Of a DNA stretch of 64,000 nt, positions 8,640-18,293 are shown piece after piece. Origin of the DNA: Bacteroidales bacterium (lineage in GTDB: Bacteria > Bacteroidota > Bacteroidia > Bacteroidales > ML635J-15); assembly GCA_017651185.1 (NCBI GenBank), contig JAGCDJ010000017.1, forward strand, positions 1 through 64,000, read 5' to 3'. Position 1 is the stretch's first letter. Each line of letters opens with the position of its first letter. A program made the translations under genes and the position numbers. The notes below the pieces were generated by a model. It searched no databases. It had not been told where the DNA came from and saw only the letters and a list, made by a program, of their open reading frames with translations.

Positions 8640-9737
8640 TTAGACATTAAACCTTATGTTCAGTATGTCGCCGTCTTCAACGACGTAAGTTTTTCCTTCG
8701 ACATGGAATTTTCCTGCGCTTTTTACAGCATTTTCGGAACCTAAAGTCACGAAGTCGTTGTATTTCATAACTTCTGCGCGAATGAAACCGCGTTGCAGGT
8801 CGCTGTGGATAACACCTGCGGCTTCGGGTGCTGTCTCGCCCTTGTGGATTGTCCATGCGCGGATTTCCTTTGGACCGACTGTGAAGAACGACTGCAGGTT
8901 AAGCAGGTCGTATGCTTCGCGTATTACTCTGTTTACGCTTGGCTCTTCAAGTCCGTAGTCGGCAAGAAATTCCTGCTTTTCCTCGTCGGTGTCTAGTTCG
9001 GAAATTTCTGATTCAAGTGCTGCGGCAATGGTAAGTATTTTTACATCAGAACCTTCGAGTGCTTTTTTTACAGCATCAACATATTTGTTGCCGTCCTTTA
9101 TAGAACCTTCATCGATGTTGCAGACGTACATTACAGGTTTTGTAGTCAGAAGGAAAAGATCCGAAATATATTTCTTGTCTTCTTCCTTTACTGGCGCTGT
9201 ACGTGCGTTTTGCATATTTTCAAGGTGTTCCTGATATATTTTCAGTACATCTACTGCCTGTTTCGCTTCCTTGTCGCCAACTTTCGCTGCCTTTTCCATT
9301 CTTGCAATCTTCTTTGTAATCGACTCCAAGTCTTTTATTTGCAGTTCAAGGTCGATGGTTTCCATATCTCTAACAGGGTCAACCGAACCATCGATGTGGG
9401 GGAGGTTGTCGTCGTCGAAGCAACGGAGCACATGAATTAGTGCGTCAGCATTCCTGATGTCAGCAAGGAATTGGTTGCCGACGCCTTCGCCGTGATTCGA
9501 ACCTTTTGTAAGGCCTGGTATATCAACAATATCTACTGTTGCCGGGACTAATTTTTCGGTTGGCTGGAATTTTTCCAGTTCCTTGAGTCGTGCATCGGGC
9601 ACAGAAATTACACCTATATTAGATTTGTTGCTCGAAAATGCGAAGTTGCTAGTTTCCGCCTTTGTCTTCGACATGCAGTTGAATACTGTCGTTTTTCCGC
9701 AGTTGGCTATGCCTATGATTCCACAATGTAAACCCAT
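8640..9737 (-). CDS. ychF: YchF/Ola1-family nucleotide-binding protein
   Basis: 365 residues, an Obg-related P-loop NTPase that binds ribosomes and often prefers ATP. The order is: G domain with P-loop (GIANCGKTT, about 8-16), G3 DIPGLTKG, the specificity motif NIDE, a coiled-coil insert, and a C-terminal TGS domain ending [12 protein letters not shown]. The family's usual P-loop is GxPNVGKST; here Pro, Val and Ser are replaced by Ala, Cys and Thr, and the CTIEPN stretch after it is also changed. This marks a divergent subgroup. The promoter is TAAATTTG (9760-9767), giving a leader of about 16 bases. Confidence 0.93.
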   Translation of the reverse strand: MGLHCGIIGIANCGKTTVFNCMSKTKAETSNFAFSSNKSNIGVISVPDARLKELEKFQPTEKLVPATVDIVDIPGLTKGSNHGEGVGNQFLADIRNADALIHVLRCFDDDNLPHIDGSVDPVRDMETIDLELQIKDLESITKKIARMEKAAKVGDKEAKQAVDVLKIYQEHLENMQNARTAPVKEEDKKYISDLFLLTTKPVMYVCNIDEGSIKDGNKYVDAVKKALEGSDVKILTIAAALESEISELDTDEEKQEFLADYGLEEPSVNRVIREAYDLLNLQSFFTVGPKEIRAWTIHKGETAPEAAGVIHSDLQRGFIRAEVMKYNDFVTLGSENAVKSAGKFHVEGKTYVVEDGDILNIRFNV

Positions 9738-9785
9738 TTCTATTCAAAATTTAGTGGTGCAAATTTAATAATAATTATTGGTGTA

Positions 9786-9814
9786 AAAAACAAATGCGGC
9801 ATTTGCCGCATTCG
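9786..9814 (-). terminator. Terminator of the T9SS type B gene
   Basis: AATGCGGC (9793-9800) pairs with GCCGCATT (9805-9812); on the minus strand the stem is followed by TTTGTTTTTT. It overlaps the upstream part of the ychF promoter, so end and start signals are packed together. Confidence 0.75.
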
Positions 9815-9838
9815 ATATTTTTTATTGTTATGTTTTTT

Positions 9839-11344
9839 CTATTCCATTAGCAGGTAGAAGGTTCCTGTCTTGCTGTATTCTTTGTCCTTATAGTCGGCAT
9901 ACCTTATTTTATAAACATAGGAGTCGGTGTGGTAATATTTCTTTGCATCCTTTCCCGACCATCCTTCCTCGATGTTGGTTGTCTTGAATACCTGCTGTCC
10001 CCATCTGTCGTATATTATAAATTCGTATGGATATTCCTTTACGAATGATATTACGGGTTTAAATACTCTGTTGGATTCATCTTTTGACGTTATATTGAAC
10101 GCTGTAGGAACCCAAACGATTGGGGTTTCGTATACACAGGCAATATTTGAACGACTTATGTTCTGCTGTTGACTATCGTTTGTATTTTCGTATGCCTCAA
10201 TGTAGTAGCAGAATGAATTTGTGAGATATTCGTTTTTGTCGTGGCATCTCTTTACGTATTCGGCGATATTGTTGTTGAAGTTAAGCACGCCCTGACCATT
10301 GCTGCCTATTTCTGTAGCTACTCCGTCAAAATAACTGTATATCTTGTATGCAATTACGCCGTTTGGCCAATCCCTGTATTCTGTCCATTCTAAGCTATGG
10401 TCGGTGGCATCGGTAGATGTTGCTGTCAATAATATTGTGCTTGCAATATTTGATGTCTTGGATATACCGCCGCAAGGGTCGATGGAAGCAAGTTTGTACT
10501 GATATGTGTTTTGCGAAGCGTCAACATCGCTGTCAGTATAAACTATCTGTGTTTGTCCTGTATGTGGGAAACTTGCTACTGTACTGTAGTTTCCATCGTT
10601 GTTCGTTGCACGCAGAAGTTGGTATTCTATTACTTCTGATGAGTTTGTTACTTGGAAGCTTAGCAAAACGTTTTGGTTTTCGTCTACGCTTGCATATTGA
10701 GCAATTAGATGCATTGGACCTTCGTATCCCGAAGCGGTGAAATCAACAGAGTTTGACGTTGCAGTAGTACCATTGTTATTTACTGCTTCGATGTAGTAGC
10801 AGTACCATCTGTTGTCGGCAAGATTTTCATCGGTATATTCATTGGTTGTTGCCGGTACTGTTTTGATGAGTTGGTAGTTGGTGCCAGAGAAACGCTTGTA
10901 TATCTTGTAGTTGGCAACGTTTGCTCCCCATCCGGCGTAACTTGACCAGGTAAGAGCGACCTTGCGTTCGCATTTGTCGAACGATTGCTTTAGCAGCATA
11001 GTTGTGTGAGGGTCGGTTATAGTGCTTTTGTAACCTTCGTTGTCAAAGGATGCAAGACGGAATTTCTCGCTTGTATTTTTAGCGGAAGAACCTGGATATT
11101 CGTATGTTGTAGACTCTTTGCCGTAGACAGTGTCAAGCGTAGTGGTAATGTTATCAACGACTTTGTATACGATGTAGCCCAAGACATCAGTCGAGTCGCT
11201 TGGTTGCCATGTCAGTTTCACCGTAGTAGGCGAAGATTCAGGAATAACGCTTGCCGACTGGAATTTTGGAGGGTCGGGCAGGTTATTCTGGGCAGCAGCG
11301 GTTATGCTGATGACCAATAGTATTGCCGATAAAAAATTCTTCAT
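9839..11344 (-). CDS. Secreted fibronectin-type protein with T9SS type B sorting domain
   Basis: 501 residues from ATG 11344; an ATG two codons upstream is also in frame, but MKNFLSAILL opens a normal signal peptide (cleaved near AAAQ). The body holds four or so fibronectin type III-like modules with repeated KIYxxF and CYYIEA strands. The C-terminal 90 residues form a gliding-motility type (CHU_C) sorting domain with YDRWGQQVF and a terminal FYLLM, predicted to direct export through the type IX system. No enzyme domain is seen, so adhesion or matrix function is the likeliest inference. It lies just downstream of the subtilase gene but is separated from it by a terminator and a possible promoter near 11493. 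Confidence 0.85.
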   Translation of the reverse strand: MKNFLSAILLVISITAAAQNNLPDPPKFQSASVIPESSPTTVKLTWQPSDSTDVLGYIVYKVVDNITTTLDTVYGKESTTYEYPGSSAKNTSEKFRLASFDNEGYKSTITDPHTTMLLKQSFDKCERKVALTWSSYAGWGANVANYKIYKRFSGTNYQLIKTVPATTNEYTDENLADNRWYCYYIEAVNNNGTTATSNSVDFTASGYEGPMHLIAQYASVDENQNVLLSFQVTNSSEVIEYQLLRATNNDGNYSTVASFPHTGQTQIVYTDSDVDASQNTYQYKLASIDPCGGISKTSNIASTILLTATSTDATDHSLEWTEYRDWPNGVIAYKIYSYFDGVATEIGSNGQGVLNFNNNIAEYVKRCHDKNEYLTNSFCYYIEAYENTNDSQQQNISRSNIACVYETPIVWVPTAFNITSKDESNRVFKPVISFVKEYPYEFIIYDRWGQQVFKTTNIEEGWSGKDAKKYYHTDSYVYKIRYADYKDKEYSKTGTFYLLME

Positions 11345-11529
11345 ACACATGCATTTTCTAATTTAGAAAATTCAAAATCATTAAAGTGTACTACGATAAA
11401 GCATTGAATATCAATATATATGAACATTCTTTGCAAGTCAAGTTCACTTCAATAAAACTTCTTTCAAAAATATTTACAATATTTTAAATATGCAAATATA
11501 ATTTTAAAATAGTTTTTCTTGCGTAGTAA

Positions 11530-11566
11530 TGTCATAAAAAAAGGTCGCAAAATTTGCGACCTTTCT
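11530..11566 (-). terminator. Terminator of the subtilase gene
   Basis: Perfect 12-bp stem AAAGGTCGCAAA/TTTGCGACCTTT (11540-11564) with a T-run on the minus strand. Confidence 0.9.
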
Positions 11567-11585
11567 TTTGTCATTTGCTTGATTA

Positions 11586-14500
11586 TTAGAATTTAACAAT
11601 GTGATGGTTGATAACCTTATCGTCGTTGATAATTCTGATAACAAGGTTTCCTGTAATTTCAGAAGCGATGCTGATGGTTTCAACAGTGCTGTTGATTTTG
11701 CCTGCAGCAATCATCTTTCCTGTTACATCGTAGATTTCGTATGTAGAACCTTCGCAGTTTTCTATGTTCAACATTCCGTCGGTAGGGTTAGGGTAGATTG
11801 CGATTGCGCCCATTCCGAAGTCTTCAACGCTTGTTGTTGTGCGGATGTAGAAACTTTGTGTTGTTTCATGGAGAAGGTCTGCTGCAACAAGAATTATACG
11901 GCTTCCGTTACCTGCTGTTGTTACATTGGGTGATGTTCCGCTCAGCACGCCAGTTCCGTCGCCATTGTCTGTAAATGTAGCCCATGAAGGAATTTGTGTT
12001 GCTGTGATGGTAATCTGGTCGTTGTCAGCGTCTTCGCAAGTTACATTGTAAATGTATTCAACGTTAACTACAGCAGTCGTATTAGGTTCTGATGTGAATA
12101 CAGGAGCTGTGTTGGTTGAACGTACTGTTATTGTAAATGGTTGTGTTACGGTTTCTTCACCATCGTCAGCTGTTAAAACAACGTTGAAGTTTTCGCTGAG
12201 TGTAGTTACGTGAGGTGCTGTTCCATGAAGTACGTATCCTTCGTTTTCTTGGTAGTCGATTTCTAACCATTCTGGACCAGAAGTCATTGTTATGGTAATC
12301 GGGATTAGTGTTTCGTTTTCTGCTACTACCGTATATGAATAATTAGCATACTCTTCAACTTCTGTTACAGGTATTGAAGTGAAGTGCAATCCCATGTTGA
12401 TGCCTTTCCATTTGTAGATACCGCCGTTGTTTTCGTCCCAGTTGAATCCGCCAGCCCAGCCAGTGTGGATGTCGTACATTTGGACTTTTACATACTGTAT
12501 AGAGTCGTCAAGCATTTCCCATGTTGTACCCCAGTCTGTTGAATATGCTGAGAAATTGTCTTCGAGTGCAGATGCCGACTTGGTTACGACAATCATACCC
12601 GGAGTACCAGGAACAAGGCAGAATGAAGAGAAGTAGTTGTCGGCAACACTTACTGCGTTCCATGTCTGTCCACCATCGGTGGTTCTGAGGAACTGCCAGT
12701 TGGAAGTTTGTCCTGTTGTCTGGTTGTAGTCCATTGATGTAACAGCGCCGTTCATTTCGTCGGCCCACGACATTTCCGTAATCATCTTTGAAACGCCAGT
12801 GTTGAGTACAGTCCAAGTTGCACCCTTGTCGGTGGTCTTGTAGATTCTACCCTTGTTTGTACCGAACCAAGCGATGTCGCCGATTGCCCAGTCGAGACCA
12901 ACGGTGCTAGCTTCTGAACTTTGTGCAGCAGGAGCTTCTACGGCTGTCCAGGTTGCACCACCATCGGTAGTTCTGTAGATTTCGAAGTTGCCATTTACCG
13001 GGTCGCCCTGAGCATAGCCTTCGTTTTCGTTGAAGAAGTGAATAACATTAAGGAAACTTGCTGAATTCTGGTAGAGTTCTTCACCCTGACGAGTCCATGT
13101 GTCACCGCCGTCGGTGGTCTTGAAGATAGCACCATTGCCGTTAGTTTCTCCGCTGTAGTTTGCTACCCATGCTGTTGTTCCGCTAATTGCGCTGATGTCG
13201 CCTGGCATCCATTGTGCTTCGTAGCTGAAAGTCTTTGGAACCCAAGTTGTTCCGCCGTCGTTGGTTACGCCAAAGTCACGAGCAACACTACCGTCAGTAC
13301 CATTCATAGTTGTGAACCAAACATTCAACGGGTCAACAATTTCAATGTTGTAAGAAGCTCTTAACTGTGTAGCGAAATGAGTGTTCTGTTCGTCCCATGC
13401 GCTTTCGCCGAGAGTAGAGCTCTGACCTACTAATATGAAATATGTCTTGGTTTCGATATCGGTATTTGTACCGTCGCTAACGGTAAGTCTTACCTGATAG
13501 ATACCTTCTTCGTTGTATGCAATGTTCTGTGGGTTCTGGTCGGTTGAAGTAGCAGGTGTTCCGCCTTCAAATTCCCACGACCATGAAGTAGGTGTTCCTA
13601 AGGTCTTGTCGGTGAAATTGATAGATGCGCCTGTTGCAAGTATAACATCGCTAGCTTCGAAGTCGGCAACAAGGTCCATGTTGAGCAAACCTGCTGCGTG
13701 AACAGCAGCGTATGCATCGATACGGCCAGCACCCATGCTGTCAACGAACTCGGGGTTCTGAGCGTCAACATTTACGCAGGTGCTCTTCATTACTGCAGTG
13801 AGTTCTTCTGGGGTAAGGGTCGGGTTCTTCGAGAGTACAAGACCAGCAAGACCAGATGCTACTGGGCAAGCCATTGATGTTCCCTGCATTATGTCGTATT
13901 GGCCTTCTACACCGCAAGAACCAGCGCCACCAGTCGGAAATTCCATTTCGCCACCTGTTATGCCTCCTAACTGTCCACTTAACATATCACCGAATGTGCC
14001 AGCGGTATTATATGTTGTGCTCAAAACTGAGAAACTAGTTATAGGCATCATTCCTGTTGCTTGGTATGCATATCCACCAGGAGAAAGGAGGTCGAGCCAT
14101 GTGCCGTAGCAAGAAAAATCTGATTTTTTATCATCAGAGTTGCATGAACCGACAGCGATTACATGTTCGAGGGCTGCCGGGTAACCAGTATAGTTTACGG
14201 GGATATCTTCGTTCATCTGTGATTCGGCACCGTTACCATTGTTGCCAGCAGCACCTAACAAGATACATCCCTTGTTGTATGCATAGTTTACAATGTTCTG
14301 CATTGTCTGGAAGAACTGCGGGCTACCCCACGACATGTTGATAACGTCAGCACCGTGGTCGGCAGCGTAAATTATACCTTCGAAACCAGCAGCCATTGAC
14401 TGACCGTCGCTTGCATCGGTTCCGAGTTTAACTGCCATGATTTTCACACCGCTACCGATTGATGCGACGCCTATTCCATTGTCCTTTTCAGCACCGATAA

Positions 14501-15188
14501 GACCAGCGGAGTGAGTTCCGTGCGACCAGATGTAGTTTGCAACTGGTGGGTTCGGGTCGTTGTCGCCGTCACCAAGGTCAGTTGAGTTTTCGCGGTCAAT
14601 CATATTGGTGAGGTCCGGGTGGTCAACATAGATTGCATTGTCAAGGACAGCAACTGTAATTTCACTGCTTCCGTTTGTTTCGTCCCATGCATCTTCTGCA
14701 TTTATCAGGTCTAAGTGCCACGATGAATTAACAGAAAAAGCAGAACCATATAAGAATTCCAATCCCGATGGTGTGTAGTTCAATGTCCTATTGTAGTAGG
14801 GATCATTAACAGTTTGAGAAATGAAGAACAGAGGAGCTGGTTCTGCATATTCCACAACACCAATTTTTTCCATGTCCTTAATCAGCGATTCAATTTTGTC
14901 AATTGCACCGAAATCCATTCTCCATGTGTGCCTAATGGAGTTGCTACTTGCCGAAAGGAATGGCATGTCAACATTAGTAATTTGGTACTCTTCAACAAGA
15001 TCGCCAAGGAATGGCAGGTCTTTCGGCATGATTCTGCCGTTCTCGTTAGGGACGTCCAGCGAAACGCTGTTGCTTACCTTGAAGTAAATACGTCCGTCAA
15101 CCCACAGTGAGTTGTATTTCTGACCGAAAGTTACTAAGGTCATCAATGCTAACACTGCGAGCATTAGAATTCGTCTAATTTCTCTCAT
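11586..15188 (-). CDS. Secreted subtilisin-like (S8) protease with PKD, beta-propeller-like and T9SS type A domains
   Basis: 1200 residues. A signal peptide ends near VTFGQ, followed by a pro-region with FKVS-type strands. The peptidase S8 domain has all catalytic residues: Asp183 (VAVLDNAIYVDHPD), His223 (SHGTHSAG), oxyanion Asn near 316 (GAAGNNG) and Ser438 (GTSMACP). An insertion of about 60 residues rich in Gly and Ser precedes the Ser motif. A PKD domain follows (about 510-590, WSWEFEGGTP). Several TTDGGxTW repeats (about 640-930) resemble Ycf48/BNR propeller blades, followed by two Ig-like modules (about 970-1110). The end is a type A sorting domain (IYPNPTDGMLNIE). Predicted to be exported and anchored at or released from the cell surface. 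Confidence 0.92.
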   Translation of the reverse strand: MREIRRILMLAVLALMTLVTFGQKYNSLWVDGRIYFKVSNSVSLDVPNENGRIMPKDLPFLGDLVEEYQITNVDMPFLSASSNSIRHTWRMDFGAIDKIESLIKDMEKIGVVEYAEPAPLFFISQTVNDPYYNRTLNYTPSGLEFLYGSAFSVNSSWHLDLINAEDAWDETNGSSEITVAVLDNAIYVDHPDLTNMIDRENSTDLGDGDNDPNPPVANYIWSHGTHSAGLIGAEKDNGIGVASIGSGVKIMAVKLGTDASDGQSMAAGFEGIIYAADHGADVINMSWGSPQFFQTMQNIVNYAYNKGCILLGAAGNNGNGAESQMNEDIPVNYTGYPAALEHVIAVGSCNSDDKKSDFSCYGTWLDLLSPGGYAYQATGMMPITSFSVLSTTYNTAGTFGDMLSGQLGGITGGEMEFPTGGAGSCGVEGQYDIMQGTSMACPVASGLAGLVLSKNPTLTPEELTAVMKSTCVNVDAQNPEFVDSMGAGRIDAYAAVHAAGLLNMDLVADFEASDVILATGASINFTDKTLGTPTSWSWEFEGGTPATSTDQNPQNIAYNEEGIYQVRLTVSDGTNTDIETKTYFILVGQSSTLGESAWDEQNTHFATQLRASYNIEIVDPLNVWFTTMNGTDGSVARDFGVTNDGGTTWVPKTFSYEAQWMPGDISAISGTTAWVANYSGETNGNGAIFKTTDGGDTWTRQGEELYQNSASFLNVIHFFNENEGYAQGDPVNGNFEIYRTTDGGATWTAVEAPAAQSSEASTVGLDWAIGDIAWFGTNKGRIYKTTDKGATWTVLNTGVSKMITEMSWADEMNGAVTSMDYNQTTGQTSNWQFLRTTDGGQTWNAVSVADNYFSSFCLVPGTPGMIVVTKSASALEDNFSAYSTDWGTTWEMLDDSIQYVKVQMYDIHTGWAGGFNWDENNGGIYKWKGINMGLHFTSIPVTEVEEYANYSYTVVAENETLIPITITMTSGPEWLEIDYQENEGYVLHGTAPHVTTLSENFNVVLTADDGEETVTQPFTITVRSTNTAPVFTSEPNTTAVVNVEYIYNVTCEDADNDQITITATQIPSWATFTDNGDGTGVLSGTSPNVTTAGNGSRIILVAADLLHETTQSFYIRTTTSVEDFGMGAIAIYPNPTDGMLNIENCEGSTYEIYDVTGKMIAAGKINSTVETISIASEITGNLVIRIINDDKVINHHIVKF

Positions 15189-15262
15189 GATATTAAAAAT
15201 TTAAAATTAAATACAAACAATCAAGTCGCGAAAATACTAATAATATTGTTACAAGGAACAAA

Positions 15263-15940
15263 TTATAAAGAAATGTTAGTATCTTTTGTCGCACGTATTA
15301 CATGGCGTTTGCCTTTTGGTCCTGGCATTCTCCTGACATTCATGCCTAAATTGCGTAGATTTTGCTTTAAAATGCCCTTGCAGCAGTAAGTGACGAAAAT
15401 GCCATTGTCGGTAAGATTGTTAATAATTTTTCGAAGATTTTCCATCGTCCACATCTCTGGTTGAGTGTCGGGCGAAAAAGCGTCGAAATAAATGAGGTCG
15501 TATTTTAGGGCAGGGGAGAATGCTTCAAAGTCAATTTTTTGTTTCTGCAGCTTAAAGTTCTGACTGATTTCCATTTCGGAATCCCAGTTGTCACAGAACT
15601 TGGTTGCAATCTTGTCGTCAAGTTTTTCGGAAATATAGGGTGTGTGCTTTACAAACTGCATGAATGTTTCGGTGCCGATTGGAAATTTCTCAATGCCATG
15701 GTAGAATATTGTATTGCCTAGCGGCTGGTTTTCGATGAAAGTCAGCATTGCGTTAAGTCCAGTGCCGTATCCGATTTCTAGTATGCTGATGTTGCGGTTG
15801 CTGAAATTGCGTAATCCAAGGTTTATGAAAATGTGCATCGATTCGGCAACTGCTCCATTAATACTATGGTATGTTTCGCCAAAGCATTCGTTCCTGAGCG
15901 TGCAGGAACCGTCGCCAGTGTGGATTATTTCAGTGTTCAT
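15263..15940 (-). CDS. mnmD: tRNA 5-methylaminomethyl-2-thiouridine methyltransferase, MnmD type
   Basis: 225 residues from ATG 15940; the open frame extends 19 codons further upstream, but the family starts at MNTEIIHTGDGS. It is a SAM-dependent methyltransferase (ILEIGYGTGLNAML) of the DUF752 family, acting on the wobble uridine of some tRNAs. In E. coli it is the N-terminal half of MnmC; the FAD oxidase half is missing here, as in other stand-alone MnmD proteins. DAFSPDTQPEMW is the conserved active region. A TAATTTTG box at 15947-15954 ends only 6 bases before the ATG, so the mRNA may be leaderless. Confidence 0.85.
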   Translation of the reverse strand: MNTEIIHTGDGSCTLRNECFGETYHSINGAVAESMHIFINLGLRNFSNRNISILEIGYGTGLNAMLTFIENQPLGNTIFYHGIEKFPIGTETFMQFVKHTPYISEKLDDKIATKFCDNWDSEMEISQNFKLQKQKIDFEAFSPALKYDLIYFDAFSPDTQPEMWTMENLRKIINNLTDNGIFVTYCCKGILKQNLRNLGMNVRRMPGPKGKRHVIRATKDTNISL

Positions 15941-16098
15941 GCGCTGCAAAATTAAGCGATTTTTTTGCTTTCCGAGGTGATTTTTTGATGTCGTCAAATG
16001 TACCCAAATTATTATGTGAATTCTATTGTGTATTTAGTGTATAATTTTTGTTTTTAAATATAAATATTTTATTTGCAAGTATACTTGTTGATAAAAAG

Positions 16099-16275
16099 TT
16101 GGTTCTTTCTAAAAATGAAATTGTACTTTTGCCTCGTATTCAATGTCAATGAACGAATTGTCAGAGGGTACAAATGAAAATGCATCTTAATTTTTTTCAT
16201 TTTTTTCATTTTTTCATAGATTGGTTTATTTTTGGTGTCTGATATACCCCCAATATGTTAGACACCTTTTTTTAT
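16099..16275 (+). ncRNA. Candidate short transcript upstream of the SIMPL gene
   Basis: A promoter (TTG 16099-16101, 22 bases, TACTTTTG 16124-16131) is followed about 100 bases later by a hairpin, GGTGTCT (16234-16240) with AGACACC (16260-16266) and a T-run of seven. Between them lie three near-copies of TTTTTTCAT and a 15-codon frame starting ATGTCAATG. It could be a small RNA or an attenuator-type leader for the SIMPL gene 70 bases downstream. The rest of 15941-16343 shows nothing recognisable. Confidence 0.4.
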
Positions 16276-16343
16276 TGTCTAAAATGAAAAAAATGTTTGG
16301 TGCATTCCGTGAAATTTAGAATATTTGCAAAAAAATAATTGCT

Positions 16344-17057
16344 ATGAATACAAAGAATGTTATTGTGTCTGCTCTGCTTATAATGCTGGGTTTGGTAATT
16401 GGCCTTGTTGGTCATGGTGTTTTTGTAAAGTCTGGTATCGGCAGTTATGCCGACAAGGACAGGTATGTATCGGTAAAAGGTCTGTCGGAACGCGAGGTGA
16501 AAGCCGACCACGTTATATGGCCAGTAGTTTTCAAGGAAGTTGGCAACGACCTGACGGAACTATATTCGTCGGTTAACCGTAAAAACAAGTTCATTGTTAA
16601 CTTCTTGAAGGAAAATGGTATTTCTGATGATGAGATAAGCGTGGCACCGATTTCAGCCGATGACCGCGAAGCCGACCGCTGGTCTTCTAACACAATCCCG
16701 TACCGCTATCAGTTAAAGTCGGTTATCACAGTTTCGTCCGGTCAGGTCGACAAGGTAAGGGAACTTATTTCTCGTCAGGACGAATTTATTACTGCTGGTA
16801 TTACCTGCGAGTCGAGCTGGGAATATCAGACAAATTTCTCGTTCAACGGACTCAACGAACTGAAACCTGAGATGGTGGAGGAGGCAACCCGCAATGCTCG
16901 CGCCGTAGCCGAAAAGTTTGCTGCCGATTCGGAAAGTACGCTTGGTGGAATAAAGACTGCAACTCAAGGTCAGTTCTCTATTTACGACCGCGATGAAAAT
17001 ACACCTTATATTAAAATGGTAAGGGTTGTGACAACGGTTGAGTATTTCTTGAAGTAG
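16344..17057 (+). CDS. SIMPL-domain (DUF541) membrane-anchored protein
   Basis: 237 residues. One N-terminal membrane segment (about 7-29, LIMLGLVIGLVGHGVFV) is followed by a periplasmic SIMPL domain: VSVKGLSEREVKADHVIWPV, the helix FIVNFLKENGISDDEI, and the closing TTVEYFL strand. SIMPL proteins occur in the periplasm of many bacteria (for example YggE) and are linked loosely to oxidative stress; the molecular activity is not known. It is followed after 6 bases by a lipoprotein gene, so the two are probably co-transcribed and act in the same envelope compartment. Confidence 0.88.
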   Translation: MNTKNVIVSALLIMLGLVIGLVGHGVFVKSGIGSYADKDRYVSVKGLSEREVKADHVIWPVVFKEVGNDLTELYSSVNRKNKFIVNFLKENGISDDEISVAPISADDREADRWSSNTIPYRYQLKSVITVSSGQVDKVRELISRQDEFITAGITCESSWEYQTNFSFNGLNELKPEMVEEATRNARAVAEKFAADSESTLGGIKTATQGQFSIYDRDENTPYIKMVRVVTTVEYFLK

Positions 17058-17063
17058 TAGATC

Positions 17064-17705
17064 ATGAGAAAAGTTGTGCTTTTGATGCTTTCTTTGGCAT
17101 TTTGCCTTGCTGTCGTTTCGTGCGGAGCAGGAAAGACGGATGACACTGCTGGCGCTAATAAGGAACAGCAGGTTGCTAACGATACCGTAATTGCTGAGGT
17201 TGCTGAAGTAGAAGAGGAAGTGGTTGTGGATGTAGAACCTTTTTTTATTACTCCCGATTTGGCATTTATGGAAGTGCATGGTCATGTTAAGTCGGTGGAA
17301 TATATGAATGGTCGCAAGGCGGTATTTGACGAAGAAGGAAATCTTGTTGATTATGCGACAGAATATTCTGGTGATAATGAGGTTTATATCGGTCGTGACG
17401 ATGATGGATATATAGTATCAACCTACGATGGTCCAGGCGGAAGCGAGATGTTCGATTACGACAAGGAGAAAATGCGACTAGTATTGACTGCAGCAGGGGA
17501 TGGTGCCTACTATTCGGAATGCAACATTAAGTATGATGAAAACGGAAATGTATTCAGATACAGTTTTTTATCAGAGAATATGGCGGAGGAAACCAGCGAT
17601 GAATGGTATGCTGATGTTGAGATTGTCGCAAAGGATGACCAGGGAAACTGGACGGAATTGAAATCTGAAGACGTTACTGTAAAACGAACGATTGTATATT
17701 ATTAG
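17064..17705 (+). CDS. Hypothetical lipoprotein
   Basis: 213 residues with a lipoprotein signal peptide (lipobox AVVSC, Cys about 20), then a low-complexity acidic linker (EVAEVEEEVVVD, about 52-63). The mature part has repeated beta-strand phrases such as KAVFDEEGNLVDY and IKYDENGNVFRYSF, typical of RHS/YD-like or DUF4595-type periplasmic domains that fold as beta sheets. The ending ELKSEDVTVKRTIVYY also fits. Function is unknown. It shares a transcript with the SIMPL gene and ends at a terminator. Confidence 0.8.
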   Translation: MRKVVLLMLSLAFCLAVVSCGAGKTDDTAGANKEQQVANDTVIAEVAEVEEEVVVDVEPFFITPDLAFMEVHGHVKSVEYMNGRKAVFDEEGNLVDYATEYSGDNEVYIGRDDDGYIVSTYDGPGGSEMFDYDKEKMRLVLTAAGDGAYYSECNIKYDENGNVFRYSFLSENMAEETSDEWYADVEIVAKDDQGNWTELKSEDVTVKRTIVYY

Positions 17706-17710
17706 AATAG

Positions 17711-17741
17711 GAAAAAGAGGTTGTAACACCTCTTTTTTTTA
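17711..17741. terminator. Intrinsic terminator after the lipoprotein gene
   Basis: AAAAAGAGGT pairs with ACCTCTTTTT around 17712-17735, followed by a long T-run on the plus strand. The A-run on the left would also let it work in the other direction. Confidence 0.85.
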
Positions 17742-17753
17742 TAGTTTGCTGAC

Positions 17754-18293
17754 ATGAGCATTATAACTATACAGCGATATATGTCGCCATGTGGAGAGTT
17801 GATTATTGGTTCTTTAGATGGTTGCCTTTGCCTGTGTGACTGGGTAGGAGGTAGGCATCGTCATTCGACTGAATTGCGGTTGAAAAGATTGCTGAACGCT
17901 GAATATCAGGAAGGATCTTCCAATGTGATAGAAGTTGCTTGCAGGCAACTCGATGAGTATTTCCGAGGAGAACGCAGAGTTTTTGACCTTCCGTTGCTAT
18001 TTGCTGGTTCTTCATTCCAGAAAATGGTTTGGAAAGAGTTGCTCAATATACCATACGGAACAACGATTTCGTATGGCGAGATGTCTAGGCGTTTAGGTAT
18101 GCCAAAGGCAGTTCGTGCGTTAGCCAATGCCAATGGCGCCAATGCTATAAGTGTTGTTGTGCCTTGTCACAGAGTTGTAGGCAGCAATGGTTCGCTTACA
18201 GGTTATGGCGGTGGCTTGGATGTTAAGCGCTTTTTGTTGAATCTGGAAAATTTAGAACGAAATTGTGGCACCGCCCATGAAGTAAATTCCTGA
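17754..18293 (+). CDS. ogt: Methylated-DNA-protein-cysteine S-methyltransferase
   Basis: 179 residues. It repairs O6-alkylguanine by irreversible transfer of the alkyl group to its own cysteine. The active-site motif VVPCHRVVG is present with Cys138, along with the helix-turn-helix IPYGTTISYGEMSRRLG that flips the base and the C-terminal YGGGLDVKRFLLNLE. Its last 42 bases overlap the 3' end of the TonB receptor gene on the opposite strand, which is uncommon and implies antisense overlap of the two transcripts. Confidence 0.95.
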   Translation: MSIITIQRYMSPCGELIIGSLDGCLCLCDWVGGRHRHSTELRLKRLLNAEYQEGSSNVIEVACRQLDEYFRGERRVFDLPLLFAGSSFQKMVWKELLNIPYGTTISYGEMSRRLGMPKAVRALANANGANAISVVVPCHRVVGSNGSLTGYGGGLDVKRFLLNLENLERNCGTAHEVNS

